64,000 bases of DNA from Glaciihabitans sp. (GTDB taxonomy: Bacteria; Actinomycetota; Actinomycetes; Actinomycetales; Microbacteriaceae), in assembly GCA_025463785.1 (NCBI GenBank), contig JAODBD010000003.1, forward strand, positions 1 through 64,000, read 5' to 3'. The position numbers and the translations under genes were made by a program. The notes beneath the pieces are model-generated. The model was not told the origin of the DNA. It made no database searches and worked only from the letters and a program-made list of their open reading frames with translations. Below, piece after piece: positions 36,182 to 44,782 of this stretch. Position 1 is the first letter of the stretch, and each line of letters begins with the position of its first letter.

Positions 36182-37029
36182 CAGACCTGACGGCAACAGA
36201 GAATCGGTGCTACCGGCATCCCGACCGGGAAAGTTTCGTGCGCTGCCAACGCTGCGGGCGCACCATCTGCGGCCAGTGCCAAACGATGGCGCCGGTTGGC
36301 GTTCACTGCCCCGAGTGTGTGCGTGAGGCGCAGCAGTCGTCGCCGAGCTCCCGCCCGATCACGACGCGAGTCGCTCGGGCGTTCGCGCCAGGTAGCCAGA
36401 GGCCCGTGGTGACGTATATTCTCATCGCGGTGTCGATCGTCGGGTTTGTGCTCGAGGTCGTGACCGGTCTGAATCCGGTCACCGGTGGCGGCAACAGCGT
36501 GGTCGAGAACGCGCTCCTCTACATTCCGGGCGACGTCGTCAACGCGCCGTGGACCCTGATTACGGTCAATTTCGACCACGCCAACTTCGTCCACATCCTC
36601 TTCAACATGTACTCGCTCTTCGTGGTGGGGCCGCCGTTGGAGCGGTTCCTCGGTCGTGCACGATTTATCGCCCTGTACTTCATCACGGGGATCGGCGCGG
36701 TTGTAGCCGTCGACTTCTTTGCGCCGGAGCCGGTGCTCGGCGCATCCGGTGCGATTTTCGGTCTGCTGGGTGTGCTGCTGATTCTTGCGCGGCGGATGGG
36801 TATCCGTTCCGGCCAGTTGGTGCTTGTGATCATCCTGAACCTGGCGATCGGATACTTCGTGCCGTCGATCGCATGGCAGGCGCACGTTGGCGGGCTGATC
36901 GTCGGGCTTGCGCTCGGATTCGTGCTGCTGAGAACCACTCGCCGCGGACGGCTGCCGCTTCAGATCGCGGCGTTCATCGTGGTTGCGCTGGGTCTCGTCG
37001 TGTCGCTTCTTGTGCACGTATTCGGGTAG
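36178..37029 (+). CDS. rhomboid family intramembrane serine protease with N-terminal zinc-binding domain
   Basis: An active-looking rhomboid protease of 283 residues. The N-terminal zinc-binding domain has C11, H14, C23, C26, C31, C34, C44 and C47 (CYRHPDRESFVRCQRCGRTI). The membrane core has VHILFNMYSLFVVGPPLERFLG, the catalytic serine S190 in GASGAIFGLLG, and the catalytic histidine H236 in WQAHVGGLIVGL. ATG 36178 is chosen because it overlaps the upstream stop (ATGA) and begins the conserved zinc domain. It is convergent with crgA. Substrates are unknown. Confidence 0.93.
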   Translation: MTDLTATENRCYRHPDRESFVRCQRCGRTICGQCQTMAPVGVHCPECVREAQQSSPSSRPITTRVARAFAPGSQRPVVTYILIAVSIVGFVLEVVTGLNPVTGGGNSVVENALLYIPGDVVNAPWTLITVNFDHANFVHILFNMYSLFVVGPPLERFLGRARFIALYFITGIGAVVAVDFFAPEPVLGASGAIFGLLGVLLILARRMGIRSGQLVLVIILNLAIGYFVPSIAWQAHVGGLIVGLALGFVLLRTTRRGRLPLQIAAFIVVALGLVVSLLVHVFG

Positions 37030-37041
37030 CCGAACCCGGAG

Positions 37042-37086
37042 TTATCCACAGGCCCGTCCACAGTGGGGATAATTACACGCGTGTAA
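37042..37086. promoter_or_regulatory. DnaA-box-like nonamer and 14-bp palindrome between rhomboid and crgA
   Basis: The 87-base convergent gap holds TTATCCACA at 37042-37050, a perfect DnaA box. TTACACGCGTGTAA at 37073-37086 is a perfect 14-bp palindrome. Between them lies GTCCACAGTGGGGATAA, with further box-like pieces. Whether DnaA or another factor binds here is unknown. Confidence 0.5.
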
Positions 37087-37116
37087 CTACCCCGGAAACG
37101 GGCGGAAGTACGGGGT

Positions 37117-37359
37117 TCAGCGCCAGCGTGTCGTCATCAGGAAGCCGACGAACATGATGCCAAAGCCGATGAGGATGTTCCAGTTGGTAAGCGCCGGAAT
37201 CGGGGCCGAGCTGCCGCTAACGTAAAAGACGATGATCCAGGCGAGGCCGATGATCATGAAGCCGAACATGATCGGCTTGAACCAGACCGGATTCGGTGCC
37301 TGCTCTCCCGTGCGAGCCTCAACAGGCTTTGCGGTCTTTGAATTCGATGAACGGGCCAT
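37117..37359 (-). CDS. crgA: cell division protein CrgA
   Basis: Small membrane protein that coordinates septal and polar peptidoglycan synthesis in actinobacteria. It has 80 residues: a hydrophilic N terminus (MARSSNSKTAKPVEARTGEQ), then NPVWFKPIMFGFMIIGLAWIIVFYVSG and the second helix WNILIGFGIMFVGFLMTTRWR, the canonical two-TM CrgA layout. The start at 37359 matches the family; a longer frame to 37425 has no support. It is divergent from the sortase gene. Confidence 0.94.
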   Translation of the reverse strand: MARSSNSKTAKPVEARTGEQAPNPVWFKPIMFGFMIIGLAWIIVFYVSGSSAPIPALTNWNILIGFGIMFVGFLMTTRWR

Positions 37360-37433
37360 GCCGAAGATTGTAGCCTGAATGGCCGTGAGGGGATCGAGTG
37401 CCGCCTGTCGGCTACTACTTAGCATTCACCGTT

Positions 37434-37449
37434 TACAATCATGGCTATG
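37434..37449 (+). promoter_or_regulatory. -10 element and probable leaderless start of the sortase gene
   Basis: TACAAT at 37434-37439 is a good -10 hexamer. Seven bases later comes ATG 37447, where transcription would be expected to begin. No Shine-Dalgarno is present before either ATG 37441 or ATG 37447, so a leaderless mRNA is likely. No clear -35 is visible. Confidence 0.5.
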
Positions 37450-38217
37450 ACTGACGACGGGAGCGGGGTGGGCTCCCTGAGGCCGAGGGGCGCTCGAGCC
37501 CGGCGTCGGGTGAGCGTAGTGGGCGTGCTCGGCGAGATCCTGATCACCGCTGGCGTCTTCGTGCTCCTGTTTCTCGGCTGGCAGCTCTGGCTCCAGGACA
37601 TCCTGGTTGGCGGCGTCCAGCAGGGTCAGGCGCAGAAGCTCGGGCAGGCGTGGCAGAACGACGCCATCCCACAGAAGCAGCCCACGAACGTCGCGCCGAT
37701 CGTGGCGCCGATCGTCGAGAAGGCGCCGGCCAATGCCCAGCGATTCGCGATCCTGTATGTGCCGCGCTGGGGCAAGACCTGGCAGCGTCCGATCGCTCAG
37801 GGCGTCGGTGTCGCCGATGTTCTGGATGCCATCGGCGTCGGCCATTACCCTGGCACGCAGATGCCCGGTCAGGTGGGCAACTTCGCGATCGCCGCGCACA
37901 GGCACGCCTACGGCGGTGGATTCGAGTACCTGCATCAGCTTCACGTGGGCGACTCTGTCTATGTCGGCACCAAGGACGGTTGGTACCAGTACACGTTCCG
38001 TGACATCCAGTACGTGCAGCCCACCGAGGTGAATGTGCTGCAGCCCGTGCCGATGCAGCCCGGAGTGACCCCCACCGACCGCATCATCACGATGACGACG
38101 TGCAACCCGTTCTTTTCGACAGCGGAACGCATGATTGCATACGGCTTATTCGACCGGTTCTACCCGGAAGCCGGCGGCCCGCCCGACGCAATCGCTGCCG
38201 CAGTGAAGAAGGGCTGA
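37447..38217 (+). CDS. srtE: class E sortase
   Basis: Membrane-anchored cysteine transpeptidase that links LAXTG-type proteins to peptidoglycan in high-GC actinobacteria. An N-terminal basic stretch (LRPRGARARRRVSVVGVLG) precedes one TM helix (ILITAGVFVLLFLGWQLWL). The sortase fold has the catalytic histidine H151 in FAIAAHRHAYGGGFEYL and the catalytic cysteine C219 in ITMTTCNPFFSTAERMIAYG with the active-site arginine. Start is at 37447 (leaderless), or 37441. The order crgA-srtE-pknB is common in actinobacteria. Confidence 0.92.
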   Translation: MTDDGSGVGSLRPRGARARRRVSVVGVLGEILITAGVFVLLFLGWQLWLQDILVGGVQQGQAQKLGQAWQNDAIPQKQPTNVAPIVAPIVEKAPANAQRFAILYVPRWGKTWQRPIAQGVGVADVLDAIGVGHYPGTQMPGQVGNFAIAAHRHAYGGGFEYLHQLHVGDSVYVGTKDGWYQYTFRDIQYVQPTEVNVLQPVPMQPGVTPTDRIITMTTCNPFFSTAERMIAYGLFDRFYPEAGGPPDAIAAAVKKG

Positions 38218-38219
38218 TC

Positions 38220-38390
38220 GTGTACGGCGCTCTGTGGAGGGTCCTGCCCGGGCCGTGGTGGCTGCGGCTACTGATTCTGCTCGTCGTGATCGCAGGCATC
38301 CTGTGGCTCTGCGTGTACGTGATCTTCCCGTACATCCAGCCGTACGTTTCCCCGCCGCCGCCAGAAACGGTCTCGACGAACAAGAGCTAG
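38220..38390 (+). CDS. small single-TM membrane protein downstream of sortase
   Basis: A 56-residue protein from GTG 38220, two bases after the sortase stop, with AAGAAGGG about 8 bases upstream. It reads VYGALWRVLPGPWWLRLLIL, then a single hydrophobic helix (LLILLVVIAGILWLCVYVIFPYIQPYV) and a short Pro-rich external tail (SPPPPETVSTNKS). Similar tiny proteins occur beside srtE/pknB in actinobacteria. No function is known. Its length and the position of its helix suggest a membrane accessory factor. Confidence 0.75.
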   Translation: MYGALWRVLPGPWWLRLLILLVVIAGILWLCVYVIFPYIQPYVSPPPPETVSTNKS

Positions 38391-38440
38391 CAACGCCGAT
38401 CACAACGAGCTCTCGACGAACAACAGCTAACGGTTCGAAG

Positions 38441-40156
38441 TCAACCGGTGCAAACCGTGATCGAGATCTTTGAGTGCTGAGGTTGCTTGCCCGGCGGTAA
38501 CGACTGGTTCGTCACCTTGCCACCCGCGCAGGTACTGTCGCCGATGACGGTCACGTTCAACTGAATTGCCGAAAGCGCCGGCCCGGCGATTGCCGAAGAC
38601 TCGTTCACCACGTTTGGCACGGTGACGAGCCCGGTCGACACCACGATGTCCACCGATTCGCCCGCCGAGCCCTGAGAGCCACCCTGTGGCGTGCTCGAAA
38701 TGATGACGCCCTTGCCGATGTTGGGCGAGTCCTGTTTGGTGGTCTTGCCCAGGACGAAGCCGAACTGCGACAAGGTCGACTTGGCTTTGGCGACACTCAG
38801 ACCAGAGACGTCAGGGATGCTGACGGCCGAAGGGCCAATTGAAACATAGACGATGACGGTCTGCCCGGGTGCGACGCCTGCGCCCGGCGCGGGGACAGTG
38901 CGGATGACGACGTTCTGCTGAACAGTCGCGCTGGTCTCGCTCTGCTCCGTGGGTTGCAGCCTCGCCTTGGTGAGTTCGGTCTTCGCCTGGTCATAGATTT
39001 CGCCAGCGACATTGGGCACCTTTACCGAAAGCCCGCTTGCGAAGCCCGAGTTGGCCGAGTGGAGGTTGAGAGTCCAAACAACGACCGCGATGATGATGAC
39101 GAGCATGAGCGCGATGCCGGCCCAAATCCAGGCGACGGGCGGCCGTGACTGCGTGCGCGACTCGCGAGCCTCCTGATCGATGGTCAGCTGACGGAGCGCC
39201 GTCTCCGACCCCGCGGTGGCCAGCGGATTCACTCCGAACAGCGTCGCGTTGAAGTCGTTGAGCGGAGCGGCCGCACGGCGGACGGGAGCGACGCCCGCGC
39301 CGGCAGCCTCAAGCTCCTCACGGAACTCGGTGGCGCTCTGGAACCGCGCGAAGCGGTCTTTCGAAAGGGCGCGTAAGACAACGGCGTCAAGCCCGTGCGA
39401 GACCTTAGGATTCAACGTGCTCGGCGGCACCGGGTTTTGGTTGACGTGCTGGTAGGCGACTGCGACGGGATTCTCGCCGCGGAAGGGGGCCTGCCCGGTC
39501 AGCAACTCGAATAGTACGACGCCGGTCGAGTAGAGGTCAGTTCGCGCATCAACAGCTTCGCCCCTGGCCTGCTCGGGCGAGAAATACTGCGCGGTGCCGA
39601 CGATAGCGCTCGTCTCGGCGATGGTGGCGGACGATTCAGAGATCGCACGAGCGATACCGAAGTCCATGACCTTCACCTGGCCGTTGGAGGCGATCATGAT
39701 GTTGCCGGGCTTGATATCGCGGTGCACGACGCCGGCGCGGTGCGAGTACTCGAGAGCTGTCAGCACCTGACCGACGATTCGGACTGCTTCGGCTGGGTCG
39801 AGCGCGCCGTCGGCCAGCACGTCTTTTAATAGTCGGCCATCCACATATTCCATGACGATGAACGGGATCTGCGCCTCGTTGCCGTTGGGGTCTGTGACGG
39901 TCTCTTCGCCGGCGTCGAAGATGCGGACGATGGTGGGATGCGCCATTTTGGCGGCATCCTGAGCCTCGCGACGGAAACGGGTGCGGAACGCGGGATCGTT
40001 GGCGAGCGCCGGCTTCAGCAGCTTAATGGCGACGCGGCGCCCGAGGCGGGCATCGGTGCCGACGCGGACGTCTGCCATGCCGCCGCGGCCGATGAGTTCA
40101 CCGATCTGGTATCGACCGGCAAGTAGGCGAACACCCTGACCAACGCTCTCTGCCAT
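38441..40156 (-). CDS. pknB: serine/threonine protein kinase PknB with PASTA domains
   Basis: Receptor-type kinase sensing peptidoglycan fragments. The 571-residue protein has an N-terminal kinase domain: glycine loop IGRGGMADVRVG near 20, catalytic lysine in [24 protein letters not shown], and EQARGE. A TM helix lies near 345-368 (VAWIWAGIALMLVIIIAVVVWTL). Three extracellular PASTA repeats follow, starting KVPNVAGEIYDQAKTEL, SIPDVSGLSVAKAKSTL and TVPNVVNESSAIAGPAL; the last ends in a Cys-containing stretch (TCAGGKV...TVCTG). Mycobacterial PknB has four PASTA domains. It is the last gene of the fhaA-fhaB-pstP-rodA-pbpA-pknA-pknB operon. Confidence 0.96.
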   Translation of the reverse strand: MAESVGQGVRLLAGRYQIGELIGRGGMADVRVGTDARLGRRVAIKLLKPALANDPAFRTRFRREAQDAAKMAHPTIVRIFDAGEETVTDPNGNEAQIPFIVMEYVDGRLLKDVLADGALDPAEAVRIVGQVLTALEYSHRAGVVHRDIKPGNIMIASNGQVKVMDFGIARAISESSATIAETSAIVGTAQYFSPEQARGEAVDARTDLYSTGVVLFELLTGQAPFRGENPVAVAYQHVNQNPVPPSTLNPKVSHGLDAVVLRALSKDRFARFQSATEFREELEAAGAGVAPVRRAAAPLNDFNATLFGVNPLATAGSETALRQLTIDQEARESRTQSRPPVAWIWAGIALMLVIIIAVVVWTLNLHSANSGFASGLSVKVPNVAGEIYDQAKTELTKARLQPTEQSETSATVQQNVVIRTVPAPGAGVAPGQTVIVYVSIGPSAVSIPDVSGLSVAKAKSTLSQFGFVLGKTTKQDSPNIGKGVIISSTPQGGSQGSAGESVDIVVSTGLVTVPNVVNESSAIAGPALSAIQLNVTVIGDSTCAGGKVTNQSLPPGKQPQHSKISITVCTG

Positions 40157-40224
40157 GTGTTTCGCCTCCTGTGTTTCGCTCGCAAATGCCTAGTCAGTGT
40201 ACCCGGTGGATTTTGGACCTTTGC

Positions 40225-41892
40225 CTAGCCGATCGGGAAGTTGAGAGCAGGCGACGGATCCGACTGGATCTGGGCCGCGCCTGTGCCACACAGGGCCGCC
40301 ACCGTGACCGACGTCGTGCCGGTAGTGCCGGTCGTGATCTGGAACGTGGTGTCCGAGGGCAGGAGAGGGCTGCTTTCCGTCATCGTACCGTTTGACACAT
40401 TGACGTTCCAGCCGGCCAGACCGAGGTCGGAGGGGCATCCGTTGTATGGGGTCGACAGCGTCACGTTGTACTGGGTTGATGGCGTGAACGGCGCAGTGCC
40501 ATCGGTAGTAGGCATGTTTGGTGCTGGCGGGGTCGCAACCGGTCCCCAGAAGAAGACGGTCACCGTGGTGCCCGGTGCCGTCGGCCCGGTCGGGTTGAGG
40601 TCGTATGCCCTACCGACATTCGCCGCGGTGGTCGCGGGGTCACCGGTCTGGGCGAGCATCTTCATCCCGACACTCTGCAGGTAAGCCTGCGCATCGGCCT
40701 TGTTCTTGCCCCTGATGTTCTTGACCTCAAGGTCGACGTTGGTGTCGACCGGTGTCGGGGTGATTGACGGCGTGATGGAAGCAGTAGTCGAAGGCGGCGG
40801 GCTGTTCGTCGGCGGGATCGTGCCGGGCTGGGCAACGAGCGCGATGATCGTGGCGATCAGAACGACGAGCAGCAGCGCGATCAGGGCGATGAGTGGCCAG
40901 GTCCACGGGCTGCGTTTCTTCGTTGTCGTCGGCGATGTCGGCGTTGTCGGCAAAACGGATGTCGTGGGCAAAACGCGCGTCGCTGCCGTCGGCTGACCGT
41001 AGTTTGCGCCCGCCGTCAGCGCGAGCGAACCCGTGCCGATGATGCCGGGAACGGAGGCAGCTGCAGCGGCAACATCCCCGCGCCGCAGCGCCTGCGCCGC
41101 CCGGGCGAGGTGTGCAGCGGATGCCGGACGATCGGCAGGGCTCTTCGCGATGCACGAGTACACGAGGTTGCGCACGGGTTCCGAGATGGTCACCGGCAAC
41201 TCGGGTGGCGTCTCGTTGATCTGCGCCATCGCGATCGCGACCTGTGACTCGCCGGTGAACGGTCGGCGGCCGGCGAGAGCTTCGTACGCGACGATTCCGA
41301 GGGAGTAGATGTCGGTCGTCGGGGATGCGGGATGCCCGCTCGCCTGCTCCGGCGACAGGTACTGCACGGTGCCCATGACCTGGCCGGTCGCCGTGAGGGG
41401 AACCTGGTCGGCGATCCTTGCGATGCCGAAGTCGGTGATCTTGACCCGGCCATCCGGAGTGATCAGGAGGTTACCGGGCTTGATGTCGCGATGAACGAGG
41501 CCGGCAGAATGCGCCGCGTGCAGTGCATTTGCCGTCTGCGCGACGATGTCGAGTACACGATCGGTTGACAGCACGCGTTCGCGCTCGAGAATGGTCGACA
41601 GGGCTTCGCCCGGAACGAGCTCCATGACGAGGAACGCGCTGCCCTCCTCTTCGCCATAGTCGAAGACGTTGGCGATGCCTTCGTGATTGACGAGCGCAGC
41701 GTGACGGGCTTCGGCGCGGAACCGCTCAAGGAAGCCCGGGTCACCGAGGTACTCGTCTTTCAGGATCTTGATGGCGACAGTGCGGCCGATGACCAGGTCG
41801 GTCGCCTGCCAGACCTCGCCCATCCCGCCGATCGCTACGCGACTGGACAGCTGGTATCTGCCCCCGAAGGTGAGCCCGCTAGTCGGTCTCAT
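40225..41892 (-). CDS. pknA: serine/threonine protein kinase PknA-like
   Basis: Second kinase of the cluster, 555 residues. It has the kinase core [43 protein letters not shown] and [23 protein letters not shown] Thr/Pro-rich juxtamembrane stretch ([21 protein letters not shown]) precedes a TM helix near 327-350. The extracellular part carries one PASTA-like unit ([24 protein letters not shown]) and then a Cys-containing end domain. The ATG overlaps the pbpA stop by 4 bases. Confidence 0.94.
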   Translation of the reverse strand: MRPTSGLTFGGRYQLSSRVAIGGMGEVWQATDLVIGRTVAIKILKDEYLGDPGFLERFRAEARHAALVNHEGIANVFDYGEEEGSAFLVMELVPGEALSTILERERVLSTDRVLDIVAQTANALHAAHSAGLVHRDIKPGNLLITPDGRVKITDFGIARIADQVPLTATGQVMGTVQYLSPEQASGHPASPTTDIYSLGIVAYEALAGRRPFTGESQVAIAMAQINETPPELPVTISEPVRNLVYSCIAKSPADRPASAAHLARAAQALRRGDVAAAAASVPGIIGTGSLALTAGANYGQPTAATRVLPTTSVLPTTPTSPTTTKKRSPWTWPLIALIALLLVVLIATIIALVAQPGTIPPTNSPPPSTTASITPSITPTPVDTNVDLEVKNIRGKNKADAQAYLQSVGMKMLAQTGDPATTAANVGRAYDLNPTGPTAPGTTVTVFFWGPVATPPAPNMPTTDGTAPFTPSTQYNVTLSTPYNGCPSDLGLAGWNVNVSNGTMTESSPLLPSDTTFQITTGTTGTTSVTVAALCGTGAAQIQSDPSPALNFPIG

Positions 41893-43355
41893 TTGTTTAG
41901 CACCGCCTCAAGTACCTTTTTGCCCATTGGCGCCGCGACCAGGTTTCCAAAGGAGTCCTGGCCGAAGCCTCCGCCGTTCTCCACGACTACTGCAACGGCA
42001 ACCTTCGGGTCGTTCGCGGGAGCAAATCCGGTGAACCACAGCGTGTATGGGTCGTTCACGCCGTTTTGTGCTGTTCCGGTCTTACCCGCCACTTGAACCC
42101 CTACTATTGTGGCATTGCTTGCCGCACCACCCGCCACACTCGAGACCATCATGTCTCGCACCTTCCCGGCGGCATCGGCGGAGACCGGGGTGCTGTACAC
42201 GGTTGGATTCAGCGTCTGAACCTCGGTGAGGTCGGGCTTGATTATCTTCTTGATGAGGGTCGGCTGCATCTCGGTACCTCCGTTGGCGATCGCCGCTGAG
42301 TCGAGTGCGATCTGAAGCGGTGTGACGCGGTCGTTGCTCTGTCCGAACGCGGAAAGCATGACCTGCGGAGCGTCCTGTCCGGTTGGGTAGATGCTCGGCG
42401 TTGCCGAGAGCCCTGAGCCTGCAAGATTGAATTGGTGGCCGAACCCGAATTTTGTTGCGTACTGAGAGATGGTGCTCTCGCCGAGGGCCGCGCCAAGCTG
42501 TGCCATCGGGATATTGCAGCTGAGCCTGATGGCCGTCGCAATGGTTGCCTTCGCCCCGGGCCCACACGTTGCACCAGTCGAATTGTGGATGTAAGAGTTC
42601 GACTGCGGCAGCCTCAGCGCTGCAGGGTTCGGGAATGAGCTGCTCGGCTGGTACTTGCCAGTGTCCATCGCTGCCGCGGCGAGAAGCGGCTTGAACACCG
42701 AGCCGGGGTGGTACAGGTCACCGGCGATCGCGCGATTGGTCAACGGCTTCGACTTGTTCTTGATGAGCGAGTTGTACGCCGTGAAGAACCCTTTCGTACT
42801 GTGTACCGAAAGCGCGTTGGGATCGTACGAAGGCTTCGACACCATGGCGAGGATCGCACCGGTCTTCGGATCGATCGCAACAATGGCACCCGTGTTGTTG
42901 CCAAGCGCGTCGTACGCGGCCTTCTGGATCTTGGGGTCGATCGTCAACTCGACCGACCATCCCTTTGCCGTCTGTCCGGTGACGATCGAGGTGAGGTTCG
43001 CGAGGAACTGCTCGTTAGCTGTGCCACTCAGGTAGGAGTTCAGCGCGCCCTCGATGCCCGGGTTCGCCTCATTGAAGGTGAAGTATCCGGTGATGGGGGC
43101 GTACAGCTTGCCGTTCTTGTACACACGCTGAAACTTGTATTTGTCTTTGGATGGCACCGATTCGGCGATCACGCCGCCGTTGGCATCCAGAATCTCGCCG
43201 CGCTGGGCGGAGTAGCTGTCGTCCAGTGCGCGGGTGTTGCGCGGATCGGTCTTGAGCTGGTCGGTCGAGAAGACCTGGATAACAGTGCTCGACGCAAATA
43301 GCGCGATGAACATGAGGAGCACGACCGTGCTGACACGTCTGAGCTGGCGGTTCAT
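41889..43355 (-). CDS. pbpA: penicillin-binding protein PbpA (class B transpeptidase)
   Basis: Monofunctional transpeptidase that crosslinks peptidoglycan and works with the neighbouring RodA. The 488 residues begin with a TM anchor ([22 protein letters not shown]). A non-catalytic domain ([20 protein letters not shown]) precedes the penicillin-binding domain with SxxK at [11 protein letters not shown], SxN at SCN ([11 protein letters not shown]), and KTG at VAGKTGTAQ. It overlaps rodA and pknA by 4 bases on either side, giving tight coupling. Confidence 0.95.
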   Translation of the reverse strand: MNRQLRRVSTVVLLMFIALFASSTVIQVFSTDQLKTDPRNTRALDDSYSAQRGEILDANGGVIAESVPSKDKYKFQRVYKNGKLYAPITGYFTFNEANPGIEGALNSYLSGTANEQFLANLTSIVTGQTAKGWSVELTIDPKIQKAAYDALGNNTGAIVAIDPKTGAILAMVSKPSYDPNALSVHSTKGFFTAYNSLIKNKSKPLTNRAIAGDLYHPGSVFKPLLAAAAMDTGKYQPSSSFPNPAALRLPQSNSYIHNSTGATCGPGAKATIATAIRLSCNIPMAQLGAALGESTISQYATKFGFGHQFNLAGSGLSATPSIYPTGQDAPQVMLSAFGQSNDRVTPLQIALDSAAIANGGTEMQPTLIKKIIKPDLTEVQTLNPTVYSTPVSADAAGKVRDMMVSSVAGGAASNATIVGVQVAGKTGTAQNGVNDPYTLWFTGFAPANDPKVAVAVVVENGGGFGQDSFGNLVAAPMGKKVLEAVLNK

Positions 43356-44782
43356 TCGATCACCAGTCTTGGTTGGTTGCGCACGGTGTCAGAGAGCCGA
43401 AGGAGAAGGGCAGCGATGATCCAGTTGGCGACGAGCGATGAGCCACCCGCGGCGAGAAACGGTGTCGTAAGGCCAGTGAGCGGGATGACGCGGGTCACCC
43501 CGCCGATCACGATGAAGACCTGGAGGGCGATGACGAAGGACAGCCCCACCCCGAGCAGGCGACCGAAATCATCCTGTCCCGCGAAGCCGATGCGGAACCC
43601 GCGCGAGACGAACAGCAGGTAGAGAGCGAGGATCGCGAAGACGCCGACCAGACCAAGCTCCTCGCCGAGCGAGGAGAAGATGAAGTCACTGTTGGCGAGG
43701 GGCGTGATGTCGGGTCGACCGCGGCCGAGACCGGTGCCGATCAGGCCGCCGTGGGCGAGGCCGAAGAGACCCTGCACGATCTGGTAGCTGCTGTTCAACT
43801 GAGCGGTGTAGTAGGTATTGCTGAAGGCATCCAGCCAACCGTGAACGCGGCCGTCGACGTAGGGGAGGGTCGCGTACGCGACGAAGGCGCCACCGAAGAA
43901 CATCACGAGGCCGAGGACGATCCAGCTTGCACGGCCGGTAGCGACATAGATCATCACGAGGAACAGGCCGAAGTAAAGGAGAGACGTACCGAGGTCCTTT
44001 TGGAAGACCAGAACCCCCATCGATGCGGCGAAGACGACGACGATCGGGCCGAAGTCCCGCGCGCGCGGGAACTTCATCCAGAGGAACTTGCGTCCCACCA
44101 TCGAAAGCGAATCGCGCGCCGTGACCAGGTACCCCGCGAAGAAGATCGCCAGGGCGACCTTGGCGAGTTCGCCTGGCTGGAACGTGAAGGGCCCGATTCC
44201 GATCCAGACGCGCGCGCCGTTGACCGTTCGCCCGATCACGGGAAGCATCGGCAGGATGAGCAGAACGACACCGCTGAACATGGCGATGTAGCGGTAGCGC
44301 TGCAGCACTCGGTGATTGCGAATCACAATGATGACGGCGATTGCGATGGCAATGGCCAGGCCCGTCCAGACGATCTGACGGATGCCCGCGCTATTCCAGC
44401 CGGAGAGCCCCTTAGCAATGTCGATGCGGTAGATCTCCGCGATGCCGACGCCGTTCAGCAGGGTGATGATGGGCAGGATGAGCGGGTCGGCATCCCGAGC
44501 AACCACGCGCATCACGAAGTGCATCGCGAAGACGAGAACTGCGAGGCCGGCAGACAGCGTCAGGGTCGTCACGTCGAGCTTGCCGGTTGCGCCGAGCTGC
44601 ACGAGGATGATGGCGAACGCGACGATGCCGCACGCGACGATCAACAAGCCGAGTTCGAGGTTGCGCAGCCTGGCCGGAACACGCAGCCGCAGTCGGATGG
44701 TGTTTGTGAACGTCGCGAGGGGACTCGCATCGACGGGTCCGGTGATCGGCGCTGCCGGGGGCGGGCTACTGCGTACGGGCAT
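43352..44782 (-). CDS. rodA: FtsW/RodA/SpoVE family peptidoglycan glycosyltransferase
   Basis: SEDS-family lipid II polymerase partnering with PbpA in cell-wall elongation. It has about 476 residues and ten or so TM helices. Family motifs are NGARVWIGIGPFTFQPGELAKVALAIFFAGYL, FQKDLGTSLLYFGLFLVMIYVATGR, the large external loop with YVDGRVHGWLDAF, HGGLIGTGLGRGRPDITPLANSDFIFSSLGEELGLVG, and TRVIPLTGLTTPFLAAGGSSLVANW. ATG 44782 (MPVRSSPPP) is preferred; it overlaps the phosphatase gene by 17 bases. Confidence 0.95.
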   Translation of the reverse strand: MPVRSSPPPAAPITGPVDASPLATFTNTIRLRLRVPARLRNLELGLLIVACGIVAFAIILVQLGATGKLDVTTLTLSAGLAVLVFAMHFVMRVVARDADPLILPIITLLNGVGIAEIYRIDIAKGLSGWNSAGIRQIVWTGLAIAIAIAVIIVIRNHRVLQRYRYIAMFSGVVLLILPMLPVIGRTVNGARVWIGIGPFTFQPGELAKVALAIFFAGYLVTARDSLSMVGRKFLWMKFPRARDFGPIVVVFAASMGVLVFQKDLGTSLLYFGLFLVMIYVATGRASWIVLGLVMFFGGAFVAYATLPYVDGRVHGWLDAFSNTYYTAQLNSSYQIVQGLFGLAHGGLIGTGLGRGRPDITPLANSDFIFSSLGEELGLVGVFAILALYLLFVSRGFRIGFAGQDDFGRLLGVGLSFVIALQVFIVIGGVTRVIPLTGLTTPFLAAGGSSLVANWIIAALLLRLSDTVRNQPRLVIE

